Source: Arsenophonus nilaparvatae
GTDB lineage: Bacteria; Pseudomonadota; Gammaproteobacteria; Enterobacterales; Enterobacteriaceae
Length of the DNA: 64,000 nt
Direction: 5' to 3' (one strand)
Assembly (NCBI RefSeq): GCF_000757905.1
Contig: NZ_JRLH01000003.1
The notes under the pieces were generated by a model that saw nothing but the letters and a program-made list of their open reading frames with translations, made no database searches and was not told where the DNA came from. A program made the translations under genes and the position numbers. Below, piece by piece: positions 54,918 to 63,515 of this stretch (its first letter is position 1; each line of letters starts with the position of its first letter).

Positions 54918-56003
54918 TTATTTATGGCCATAAACACGCGGCTGGCTATAGTGATCAATCAGCGGTACAGCGATATTGGCCAGTAATACCGCAAAAGCAA
55001 CAGCATCAGGATAACCACCATAAACACGAATAATCCAAATTAATAATCCAATCATTGCACCATAAATAAGACGACCACGCGGTGTAGTTGCCGCCGTAAC
55101 TGGATCAGTGGCGATAAAAAAGGCACCAAGCATGGTTGCTCCTGAAAACAGATGTATCATAGGAGAAGCGTATTGTGATGGCATAATAAGCCAGCTCAAT
55201 AATGAGCAGGATATTAGCGTGGCTAAAAATGCCAGCGGAATTTGCCAGCTGATTATTCGGCGATAAAGCATAATAATGCCACCAAACAGATAAGCAATAT
55301 TAACCCATTGCCAACCGATGCCAGCTAAAGAACCTTGTAAAATAGGTTGTTGCAGTATTTGGCTAATTGAGTGTGTTAGTAAACCCGTTTTAAAGCTATC
55401 GAGTGGTGTCGCTTGAGTTACACCATCAAAACCTAACGTTAATTGATTTAAAGTTGCTCCTGTATCGGTATGGCCGAAAAAAATGACTTGTAGGCTAGCT
55501 AAAGTATCGGCATGGATCGATTGAAGCTCTGTCGGCGGTAACCAACTTGTCATTTGAACAGGAAATGAAATCAATAATACCACATAACCTACCATGGCTG
55601 GATTAAATGGATTTTGGCCTAATCCGCCATAGATGTGTTTAGCTATTAATATGGCAAAGGCCGTACCTAAAACTACCAGCCACCAGGGTGATAATGGTGG
55701 AATACTAATAGCCAATAATAAGGCGGTTACTAAGGCGGAATTATCTTTTAAATGGGTTATAACCGGTAATTTTCGTAGCTGTAAAGCTGCGGCCTCACAA
55801 ATAAATGCGGTTATGATAGCGAGTAAAATTTGGTAAATCGTTCCACTACCAAAAAAGTAAATTTGGCAGGCAATACCGGGAATGGCAGCAATAACAACCC
55901 ACAGCATGAGTTTACTGGTACTTTGGTTTTCATGCGTAAAGGGTGAAGTCGTCATTTTTAATCGGTTGACCCGACTATTAGTCGGTATTGGTCTGAATTT
56001 CAT
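54918..56003 (-). CDS. rsxD: Electron transport complex subunit RsxD
   Basis: Multi-pass membrane subunit (about ten hydrophobic spans) with covalent FMN, probably on T199 in VTQATPLDSF. The 361 residues (E. coli 352) include GGLGQNPFNPAMVGYVVLLI, LLSGATMLGAFF-like FSGATMLGAFF and FAVLLANIAVPLIDHY. The start ATG 56003 (MKFRPIPT) gives a longer N-terminus than E. coli; ATG 55955 (MTTSPFTHENQ) is a shorter alternative. Confidence 0.94.
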   Translation of the reverse strand: MKFRPIPTNSRVNRLKMTTSPFTHENQSTSKLMLWVVIAAIPGIACQIYFFGSGTIYQILLAIITAFICEAAALQLRKLPVITHLKDNSALVTALLLAISIPPLSPWWLVVLGTAFAILIAKHIYGGLGQNPFNPAMVGYVVLLISFPVQMTSWLPPTELQSIHADTLASLQVIFFGHTDTGATLNQLTLGFDGVTQATPLDSFKTGLLTHSISQILQQPILQGSLAGIGWQWVNIAYLFGGIIMLYRRIISWQIPLAFLATLISCSLLSWLIMPSQYASPMIHLFSGATMLGAFFIATDPVTAATTPRGRLIYGAMIGLLIWIIRVYGGYPDAVAFAVLLANIAVPLIDHYSQPRVYGHK

Positions 56004-56029
56004 TTTTCAGCTCATATATTGTTCAATTA

Positions 56030-57790
56030 TTAGGGAGTTTTACTCTGCGCATCACGTTTGGCTTTAGCCCGAGCAATAGCGGCGGCAACGGCCGCTTTAC
56101 GTGGATCAACTGGCTGCGGCTCGCTTGTTGTTTCTGTTGTTACAGCTGATTGGCTTTCGGCTGCTTGTCTGGCAGTTTGAATAGCGCGCAGTTGGGTTTT
56201 TCTGGCTTGACGCGCTTCAATCGCTGCTTGGTTATTCAATGGTTCAGTTCTACTATTGTCAGCCTGATTTTTTTGTGCATTAATTCGCATTAATGCAGCA
56301 TTAATAGCGTCTTTGTCGGTTGCTTCGGGCTTAACCGCCGCTTGATTATGCCGTTGCTGACGCAGAATTTTTTCTCGTTCAAGCCGGCTTTTTTTAGCCT
56401 CAAACCGTTGCTTAGCATCCGATGTACGTTGTTTTTCTTGAGTAATAGCTTTAATTTCAGCCTTTTCTTGTCGATAGTATTGGACCAGTGGAATATTACT
56501 TGGGCAAACATAAGCACAAGCACCACATTCTATGCAATCGGATAAATTATATTGTTCCGCTTTTTCATGCTCCTGTCCTCGACTAAACCAATAAAGCTGT
56601 TGCGGTAATAAATTAGCTGGACAAGCTTGGGTACAAAGACCACAGCGAATGCAAGCTTCTTCAATATTAGGTTCACCGATTTCTGTTATGGTAGGAGCAA
56701 GGATACAGTTGCTAATTTTAACAATAGGTGTGGTTAAATCAGACAAAGTAAAGCCCATTAGTGGCCCTCCCATAATAACCATTTGCTCTGATTGTGGCAC
56801 CAGACCGACCTGTTGTAATAGAAAATTGATCGGGGTACCCAAACGAACCCAATAATTACCAGGCTTTTGTATAGCATCGCCGGTTAATGTAACCACCCGT
56901 TCAATTAATGGTTCTCCATCGATAATGGCTCGTTTAATCGCAAACACAGTACCAACATTTTGCATCAATATACCAATGAACGAAGAGTGAACGCCGCTGG
57001 GTATCTCCTTGCCGGTTAATATCTTAGTTAATTGTTTAGCGCCGCCTGAAGGATACTTTGTTGGGATCACTCGTAATTTAATCATAGCTTGTTGGCCTAA
57101 AAGTGCTTCTTTTAAGGCGGCTATTGCTGCGGGCTTATTATCTTCAATACCAATCAGGACTTCTTTCGGTTTTAAAATATGTATCAGTATCAGTATACCT
57201 TCGATAATTTCATCAGCATGCTCCTGCATTAATCGATCATCGGCGGTTATATAAGGTTCACACTCTGCGGCATTGATAATTAACGTATTAATTAACTTAT
57301 TGCCATTTTTCAACTTTATTGCCGTCGGAAAGCCTGCGCCGCCTAATCCTGCTATACCGGCTTGCTCAATATGTGACAATAAGACTTTGGCAGAATATTG
57401 TAAGTAGTTGGGTAGAGGTTTGCGCTCACACCATTGATCTTTACTATCTGGCTGTAACCGAATACAAAGCTCTTTTAGGCCGGAGGGGTGTGCGGTTATA
57501 TGGGGGGCTATGTCAGTAATAGTACCTGAAGTCGTAGCATGGACAGGGATCTGACGATCACAACCTTTAGTTAATGCTTGTCCTTTTAAAACATAGTCAT
57601 TGGTTTTAACAATGATATCACCCGCTGAGCCTACATGTTGCTGAATAGGAATAATCAATTCATTAGCTAAAGGGAGCGTAACTAACGGAACTTGGCTTGA
57701 TTGTATTTTCATTTCAGGCGGATGTATGCCACCTGAAAAAGACCAAATTTTTTCTTTATTTGACGTAAGTTTTTTGAAAAAGTTAAACAT
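56030..57790 (-). CDS. rsxC: Electron transport complex subunit RsxC
   Basis: NADH/FMN and iron-sulfur subunit of the Rsx complex. ATG 57790 (MFNFFKKLTSNKEKIWSFSG) overlaps the rsxB stop by 8 nt and gives 586 residues. The flavin/NADH region (GLGGAGFPTAIK, INAAECEPYITADDRLM) and two [4Fe-4S] motifs at about 380-391 (CIRCGLCTQACP) and 419-429 (CIECGACAYVCP) are intact. The charged Ala-rich tail is much shorter than E. coli (740 residues): only one copy of the VDPRKAAVAAAIARAKAK repeat remains. Confidence 0.95.
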   Translation of the reverse strand: MFNFFKKLTSNKEKIWSFSGGIHPPEMKIQSSQVPLVTLPLANELIIPIQQHVGSAGDIIVKTNDYVLKGQALTKGCDRQIPVHATTSGTITDIAPHITAHPSGLKELCIRLQPDSKDQWCERKPLPNYLQYSAKVLLSHIEQAGIAGLGGAGFPTAIKLKNGNKLINTLIINAAECEPYITADDRLMQEHADEIIEGILILIHILKPKEVLIGIEDNKPAAIAALKEALLGQQAMIKLRVIPTKYPSGGAKQLTKILTGKEIPSGVHSSFIGILMQNVGTVFAIKRAIIDGEPLIERVVTLTGDAIQKPGNYWVRLGTPINFLLQQVGLVPQSEQMVIMGGPLMGFTLSDLTTPIVKISNCILAPTITEIGEPNIEEACIRCGLCTQACPANLLPQQLYWFSRGQEHEKAEQYNLSDCIECGACAYVCPSNIPLVQYYRQEKAEIKAITQEKQRTSDAKQRFEAKKSRLEREKILRQQRHNQAAVKPEATDKDAINAALMRINAQKNQADNSRTEPLNNQAAIEARQARKTQLRAIQTARQAAESQSAVTTETTSEPQPVDPRKAAVAAAIARAKAKRDAQSKTP

Positions 57791-58397
57791 TTGCTTGCTC
57801 CTTGCTAGCAAATGTAACGGTCGGAGTTGAGTTCGATGATGTAGTAATATTTTTTACTGGAATAGTGGTGAGATCCCATTTCCAGTTTTTGATGGTGGTT
57901 TTTATTGGTAGCATCGTAATACAGTCTGTTGGGCAAGGGGCAACACAAAGATCACAACCGGTACAGAGATCTTCTACCACTGTATGCATAGCGCGCGTTG
58001 CTCCAATAATTGCATCAACGGGGCAAGCCTGAATACATTTAGTGCAGCCAATACAGTTGGCTTCATCAATAAAAGCAACTTTTCGTTCCGGGGTTAATTT
58101 ATCTTCATCAAGCGCTTGTGGCTCTACATTAAGTAATTCGGCAATTTTTAACATAGCTTGTTCGCCGCCGGGCGCGCACTTATTTATGGTTTCACCATTA
58201 TTGGCAATTGCTTCGGCATATGGGCGACAACCTGGATAGCCACATTGGCCACACTGGCTTTGTGGTAAAATATGATCAATTTTTTCTACTATTGGATCGT
58301 CTTCTACTTTAAAGCGAAGCGCGGCAAATCCTAAAATAAGACCAAAAATAAGGCCAAATCCGGCAATAACACCGATTGCAATTAATAAAGTACTCAT
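57783..58397 (-). CDS. rsxB: Electron transport complex subunit RsxB
   Basis: Iron-sulfur subunit with an N-terminal membrane anchor (about 3-28). The 204 residues (E. coli 192) carry the CGQCGYPGCRPYAEA motif and two 4Fe-4S ferredoxin motifs, CIGCTKCIQACP and CTGCDLCVAPCP. The Ser/Thr-rich tail is somewhat longer than in E. coli. The start overlaps the rsxA stop in TAATG and the stop overlaps the rsxC start. Confidence 0.96.
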   Translation of the reverse strand: MSTLLIAIGVIAGFGLIFGLILGFAALRFKVEDDPIVEKIDHILPQSQCGQCGYPGCRPYAEAIANNGETINKCAPGGEQAMLKIAELLNVEPQALDEDKLTPERKVAFIDEANCIGCTKCIQACPVDAIIGATRAMHTVVEDLCTGCDLCVAPCPTDCITMLPIKTTIKNWKWDLTTIPVKNITTSSNSTPTVTFASKEQANV

Positions 58398-58978
58398 TAG
58401 AATTTTACCAAACCACTAAATCCCATAAATGCTAAAGACATTAGGCCGGCTGTAATGAGACCAATCGATGAACCGCGAAAGGGAGCCGGAACATTTGCCA
58501 CTGCGATACGTTCACGGATAGCAGAAAATAGCACCATTACTAAAGAAAATCCTACTGCAGCAGCAAAACCGTAAACGGCAGATTGTAAAAAATTATGTGA
58601 TTGATTGATATTCAATAAAGCGACACCAAGAACTGCACAGTTTGTGGTAATTAACGGTAAAAAAATACCTAAAAGACGGTATAGTGTCGGGCTGGTTTTG
58701 CGTACCACCATTTCAGTAAATTGAACAACAACAGCAATAACTAATATAAAGCTTAAAGTACGTAAATAGATTAAATCTAACGGTATTAGAACCAATGTAT
58801 CCATTAGCCATGAACAGATGGATGCTAAAGTCATCACAAATGTTGTAGCAAATCCCATACCAATAGCGGTTTCTAGTTTTTTAGAAACCCCCATAAAAGG
58901 GCATAAGCCAAGAAATTTTACCAGCACGAAATTATTTACCAAAACGGTAGCGATAAATAATAAAAAATAATCTGTCAT
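58397..58978 (-). CDS. rsxA: Electron transport complex subunit RsxA
   Basis: First gene of the rsxABCDGE-nth operon. The 193 residues equal E. coli RsxA and contain six transmembrane spans with the conserved LVKFLGLCPFMGVSKK, FLPLITTNCAVLGVALLN and FSAIRERI blocks; the Cys residues in GLCPF and TTNC hold the intramembrane 2Fe-2S cluster in Rnf homologues. Start ATG at 58978 with a weak ribosome site. The promoter should lie in the 250-nt spacer shared with divergent ydgJ. Confidence 0.96.
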   Translation of the reverse strand: MTDYFLLFIATVLVNNFVLVKFLGLCPFMGVSKKLETAIGMGFATTFVMTLASICSWLMDTLVLIPLDLIYLRTLSFILVIAVVVQFTEMVVRKTSPTLYRLLGIFLPLITTNCAVLGVALLNINQSHNFLQSAVYGFAAAVGFSLVMVLFSAIRERIAVANVPAPFRGSSIGLITAGLMSLAFMGFSGLVKF

Positions 58979-59230
58979 CTAAACGCCTAAATTTTTTATT
59001 TAGTCAGTCGAAGTTGTAAACCTAAATGGTCGGCTATGATAGCAACTGATAGTTATATAGGTTATCGATCTTGTGTGAAAGTCAATTTTAGTCAGTTAAT
59101 GATTTTTAAGAAAATGAAAAATAGTGATTGCAGCTAAAAAATAAAAAGGTACGCTAAATAATATGCATCGGCTGGTCTGGTTGTAATATATGGTTTTAAG
59201 TTTGACATGTCATTTTTTTAAGGGGTAGTT

Positions 59231-60277
59231 ATGAATAAACCGATTAAGGTTGGTTTGATTGGTTACGGTTTTGCCGGTAAAACCTTTCATGTTCCTTTTA
59301 TTACCACAATAGAAGGATTTCAATTATCAGCTATTGTAAGTAGTGATGAACAAAAAGTAAAAAAAGATTGGCCTAATGTCCCTGTTTTTGCTTCACTTGA
59401 ACAACTTTTGGCTGAGCAGCCAGAAGTCTCTTTGATTGTTATTCCAACACCAAATAAAACTCATTTCCCATTGGCTAAACAAGCACTCGAAGCCGGTAAA
59501 CATGTAATCGTCGATAAACCGTTTACCTTGACTGTGCAAGAAGCTGTAACGTTAAATCAATTAGCGCAAACAAAAGGTAAGTTATTATCTGTTTATCACA
59601 ATCGCCGCTGGGACTCAGGTTTTTTAACGGTGAAATCGTTGCTAGAAAATCAAATATTGGGTGAGCTAAAATATTATGAATCGCATTTTGATCGTTATCG
59701 GCCTGATGTGCGTCAACGGTGGCGAGAGTCAAAAGAGGTGGGCAGTGGTCTATGGTATGATTTGGCGCCTCACATGCTTGATCAAGTATTGCAACTTTTT
59801 GGCCAACCTAAATCGATTTTTGCCGATATAGCAATGATCCGGCCACAAGCTGAAGCGGTTGATTATTTTCATGTTTGCTTAAATTATCCAACCTTAAAGG
59901 TTGTTTTACATGCCACCACCATCGCAGCAGCTGAGTCGCCGATATATCTACTACATGGTATGGAAGGTAGTTATGTAAAATATGGTCTCGATCCACAAGA
60001 AGAGTGTTTAAAAGCAGGGCAATTACCAACAGCAAAAGATTGGGGTAAGGATAGTCACGATGGAAATGTGACGTTGTCACAAAATGGTGAGCTAATCGTT
60101 AAGCCATTAGAAACTAAACCGGGTAATTATGGTCACTATTATCGTGCTATTCGTCAGGCAATTACTAATGATGCACCTAATCCAGTTAGCGCCGAAGAAG
60201 CTATTTTGGTGATGAAATTGATTGAAGCGGGAATCGAGTCGGCAAAAATGCAACACACAGTAGAGCTGGCGCTTTAA
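59231..60277 (+). CDS. ydgJ: Gfo/Idh/MocA-family oxidoreductase YdgJ
   Basis: NAD(P)-dependent sugar-type oxidoreductase, substrate unknown. The 348 residues show the Rossmann motif VGLIGYGFAGKTFH (7-20), the family signature EAGKHVIVDKPF and the catalytic-region GLWYDLAPHMLDQ. Start ATG at 59231 follows AAGGGG. E. coli ydgJ also neighbours the rsx operon, although blr, cnu and ydgK, which lie between them there, are absent here. It is divergent from rsxA. Confidence 0.92.
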   Translation: MNKPIKVGLIGYGFAGKTFHVPFITTIEGFQLSAIVSSDEQKVKKDWPNVPVFASLEQLLAEQPEVSLIVIPTPNKTHFPLAKQALEAGKHVIVDKPFTLTVQEAVTLNQLAQTKGKLLSVYHNRRWDSGFLTVKSLLENQILGELKYYESHFDRYRPDVRQRWRESKEVGSGLWYDLAPHMLDQVLQLFGQPKSIFADIAMIRPQAEAVDYFHVCLNYPTLKVVLHATTIAAAESPIYLLHGMEGSYVKYGLDPQEECLKAGQLPTAKDWGKDSHDGNVTLSQNGELIVKPLETKPGNYGHYYRAIRQAITNDAPNPVSAEEAILVMKLIEAGIESAKMQHTVELAL

Positions 60278-60325
60278 TTTTATTCATTTTGTCTATTCAT
60301 ATTTTTAAATATTAAAGGAAGCGTT

Positions 60326-61297
60326 ATGTGTTGGTGGCGTCGTTTACAAATTGATTATTTTTTGCTGTTTATGTTAATGACTATCATGCTTGCTTCCTTT
60401 TTTCCTTGTCAAGGTAAGGTGAAAATCGTCTTTCAACATTTAACGACTATAGCCATTGCGTTACTTTTTTTTCTCCATGGCGCAAAACTTTCACGCCAGG
60501 CTATTTTTGCCGGTATCGGTCATTGGCGATTACATCTGCTAATTTTTTGCAGTACCTTTATTTTGTTTCCGATTATTGGCTTAGCGTTAAAGCCGTTAGT
60601 ACCTGAGTGGATGTCACCGACTGTTTATATCGGATTTCTTTACCTTTGCGCCTTACCTGCGACAGTGCAGCCTGCGATTGCGTTTACTTCTGTTGCCGGC
60701 GGCAATATTGCCGCTGCCATTTGTAGTGCATCAGCTTCCAGTTTGTTAGGGGTATTTTTGTCGCCAATATTAGTCAGTTTCTTAATAGATATTGATAATC
60801 ATCAACAGATTGAGCTGTTGTCAAATATTGGTGCTATTTTATTGCAAATTATGCTGCCATTTATATTAGGTCATTTACTCAGGCCGTTACTGGTACAATG
60901 GATTAATCGCTATCGAAAATTAATTACTATTTCTGATCGTTCATCTATTTTATTAGTGGTTTATGTCGCTTTTAGTGAGGCGGTTATTGAAGGGATATGG
61001 TATAAAGTTGATGGCTGGTCGCTATTAATGATTGCGATTGTTAGCGGTTTTTTACTTGCTATAGTGATTTTATTTAATATTTACACCGCTCGTTATTTTG
61101 GTTTTAGTAAAGCCGATGAGATCACAATAGTATTTTGTGGCTCTAAGAAAAGTTTAGTTAATGGTGTCCCTATGGCTAATATACTTTTTCCTGCTCATCT
61201 AGTTGGTATTATTTTACTGCCGGTGATGATTTTTCATCAAATTCAATTAATGGTATGTGCGCTATTGGCACAACGCTACGCTAAAAAAAGTCGTTAA
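60326..61297 (+). CDS. yfeH: Bile acid:sodium symporter-family protein YfeH
   Basis: Predicted secondary transporter of the BASS/SBF-like family; substrate unknown. The 323 residues hold about nine or ten transmembrane spans with LFFLHGAKLSRQAIFAG, LCALPATVQPAIAFTSVAGG, NIAAAICSASASSLLG and DEITIVFCGSKKSLVNGVPM, the family's conserved ion-binding segments. Start ATG at 60326 follows AAAGGAAG. It follows ydgJ by 48 nt and is likely cotranscribed. In E. coli yfeH lies elsewhere, so this pairing is local. Confidence 0.9.
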   Translation: MCWWRRLQIDYFLLFMLMTIMLASFFPCQGKVKIVFQHLTTIAIALLFFLHGAKLSRQAIFAGIGHWRLHLLIFCSTFILFPIIGLALKPLVPEWMSPTVYIGFLYLCALPATVQPAIAFTSVAGGNIAAAICSASASSLLGVFLSPILVSFLIDIDNHQQIELLSNIGAILLQIMLPFILGHLLRPLLVQWINRYRKLITISDRSSILLVVYVAFSEAVIEGIWYKVDGWSLLMIAIVSGFLLAIVILFNIYTARYFGFSKADEITIVFCGSKKSLVNGVPMANILFPAHLVGIILLPVMIFHQIQLMVCALLAQRYAKKSR

Positions 61298-61314
61298 CAT
61301 GAAAATTATTCAGC

Positions 61315-61761
61315 TTATTTAATTGATGATACATAGCCATTTAATTTAACTCTCTCATTTTGTGTCTTTTCTTCACATTGCATTTGCTTAACTTGTAGTA
61401 GTTTTTGGCTCAATAGAAAGGGGCAAACAGGTAAAGACAAGCTTTCAGTTGAATGTAAGTTTTTTGGCGATCCTTGTAGGGCGACACTTTCTATCGTGGA
61501 ATTATATTCCTGATTAAGTCGTGAAGTGAGATGATAATTCTTTATTTGAATTGAACTGTCAAGATTTAAACGTAACATGAGTTGGTGATAAAATTTAGCC
61601 TTACTTGAATCAATTTTAGTTGAAATATGAATATTATTTTTTACAAAACAGTTTTTTATTTTTTTTATTTTACTAATTAATGAGTTTGTTTTTAGCTGAT
61701 TATGTTGTTGGCTAGGTTTTATTAAAGGTCGATCTTTTATGATATTAATTTTATTCAACAT
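61315..61761 (-). CDS. Small protein of unknown function
   Basis: I do not recognise this protein. ATG 61761 follows GAGGG with good spacing and gives 148 residues; the frame is open ten codons further up without a site. It is basic in the first half (KINIIKDRPLIKP, SKIKKIKNCFVKN), rich in Ser, Asn, Gln and Leu, and has no signal peptide, membrane span or known motif. Three Cys occur, two in the last third. It lies 17 nt from the end of convergent yfeH and has a terminator stem just upstream that isolates it from ydgA. It may be lineage-specific, or not a gene. Confidence 0.5.
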   Translation of the reverse strand: MLNKINIIKDRPLIKPSQQHNQLKTNSLISKIKKIKNCFVKNNIHISTKIDSSKAKFYHQLMLRLNLDSSIQIKNYHLTSRLNQEYNSTIESVALQGSPKNLHSTESLSLPVCPFLLSQKLLQVKQMQCEEKTQNERVKLNGYVSSIK

Positions 61762-61794
61762 AGAAACCCTCAGTATTAAAAATTGATACAAAAG

Positions 61795-61814
61795 AGCCAG
61801 TATCTTAACTGGCT
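61795..61814 (-). terminator. Terminator of ydgA
   Basis: AGCCAG (61795-61800) and CTGGCT (61809-61814) form a 6-bp stem with an 8-nt loop 20 nt after the ydgA stop; the minus-strand tail is CTTTTGT. The stem matches that at 50395-50414. Confidence 0.65.
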
Positions 61815-61833
61815 TTTGTCATTTTACTAAGGT

Positions 61834-63426
61834 TTAATTTGATTGCGGGGTAGTTTTCGGCGCTGTTACAGGCTGAGACGATGGATTGTCCATCAAGCCA
61901 ATATTAATTAAAAACTCAACTAATTTAAATGATTGATTATTCATCTTTAGTTCGTCACCGGAGTAATGAATATTCATCGTCATATTATCTTTGGTTACCA
62001 GCATCCATGGCAAAATTGGTCTATCTTCATTCAATTGTGCTTTTTTCTCATCACTGAGGAAGTATTCTGTTGGTGAAGTAAAGACATTTTGCTTAGCTGA
62101 ACTTTCAAATTCACTAATTTGTGCAGTTGCTTTCTGACTAAATAATGTTTTTTGTTCCGGGGTGGTTACTTTATCATCTGAGCCTAGTATTTCTGTTTGG
62201 GTAAGCATTTCTATCAACATCGGTTTTGATAAATTAACATTGATATTAAAATGATTGAATAGTGCTTTAATGACCTGATCGTATTGGTTATTTTGGCTAT
62301 AAACAGAGAGTTGATTCAATGTCCAAGGCTTCATATCGATATCTATTTTGATATCGCTTTGACCGGCACTATTTTTCCAATAAAAAGGTTCGATGACAAT
62401 TCTCGGACTATTCTTCAACAAGCTAGGTAAGTTCTCAACTAATAACTGGGCGAAAATAGTATCTGCATTATAAAGAGGGTTGCCATTTGCTAAGTTGTGA
62501 GCAATTTCATCATTATAACTTTTTAGGAAATTACCAAACGCTTTAGCATCCATTCTTTCGATTAATAAAGTAAGTTCTCCAGAACCTAAGTTTTGTTCTT
62601 TAGCGATAAGATCATTAATGCTATAAGAAATTTTACCGTCAATGCTATCGTCTTTTAGTACAGAATCTAAGTTAATAGCAAAATTTTTAAATGAAAATTT
62701 AATGTCATCGCTATTAAAATTAATATCGGAAATATTAAGCGTCTGTTTGCCGGAGTAGAAATTAAACGGAGTCAGTGATAAATCACTTTGGATATTGAGC
62801 CCTTTAAGGATCATGCTTTCCGTTTTCTCTTTATTGCCGATAACAAAATTATCACTAACAACGGAAATTTTTATATCTTTAAGATCGGTATTGCCCACAT
62901 AATTAATTGCACCACCGCTAAACGTTATATTTTTTCCATAAGGATTACCGTCTAGTGGACTTAAATTTAAATTTGCATCTAGGCCTTTATTAAAACCGAC
63001 GTCAACATCACCAGTTATGAATGCTTGCTCCTGAGTATATTTGAATAGTTCTTCAGTGGTTTCATTTTTAACCAGTTCAATAGTGGTTGAGGCTAATCTT
63101 GGTAACAGATTAAATTTAACTATTTTGTTAATAGGAAAGGGGCCATGAAAGATTTTTGTGGCAAACTTAACAATGGTATTTTTTCTTTCGCTGTTCTCTT
63201 TTATATCAATAACGATGTCTGCGTTAGAAGTGAAAATTCCTCGCTGATAATTTTCTGTTTTAACATTAATACCAGCTTCTGGTGCATTATTTTTTAGTGT
63301 GGTATTAGTACGTTCAATGAAAGTATCAAACTCTCCCTCAATTTTTTTTCCGGTATACCAAGAGCCAATTGTCCAAATTACGGCAACAATTACAATGACA
63401 CCTACAGCTACTAACGATTTCTTCAT
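61834..63426 (-). CDS. ydgA: DUF945-family protein YdgA
   Basis: Inner-membrane-anchored periplasmic protein of the YdgA/YihF (DUF945) family; function unknown. The 530 residues (E. coli 502) begin with MKKSLVAVGVIVIVAVIWTI, a signal anchor, followed by GSWYTGKKIE and YQRGIFTSNADI, nearly as in E. coli. HGPFPINKIVKFNLLP, KDSIDGKISYS-type beta repeats and a proline/threonine-rich end follow. Start ATG at 63426 behind AAGGGA. It follows manA by 90 nt, the E. coli order. Confidence 0.92.
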   Translation of the reverse strand: MKKSLVAVGVIVIVAVIWTIGSWYTGKKIEGEFDTFIERTNTTLKNNAPEAGINVKTENYQRGIFTSNADIVIDIKENSERKNTIVKFATKIFHGPFPINKIVKFNLLPRLASTTIELVKNETTEELFKYTQEQAFITGDVDVGFNKGLDANLNLSPLDGNPYGKNITFSGGAINYVGNTDLKDIKISVVSDNFVIGNKEKTESMILKGLNIQSDLSLTPFNFYSGKQTLNISDINFNSDDIKFSFKNFAINLDSVLKDDSIDGKISYSINDLIAKEQNLGSGELTLLIERMDAKAFGNFLKSYNDEIAHNLANGNPLYNADTIFAQLLVENLPSLLKNSPRIVIEPFYWKNSAGQSDIKIDIDMKPWTLNQLSVYSQNNQYDQVIKALFNHFNINVNLSKPMLIEMLTQTEILGSDDKVTTPEQKTLFSQKATAQISEFESSAKQNVFTSPTEYFLSDEKKAQLNEDRPILPWMLVTKDNMTMNIHYSGDELKMNNQSFKLVEFLINIGLMDNPSSQPVTAPKTTPQSN

Positions 63427-63515
63427 ATATCCATCCCTTAAGGATTTTAGCGGGTAAAAGTGATCAAATTTAATAAAATATATTATATACAGCTTTGCAT
63501 GTATTTTAATTTTTG

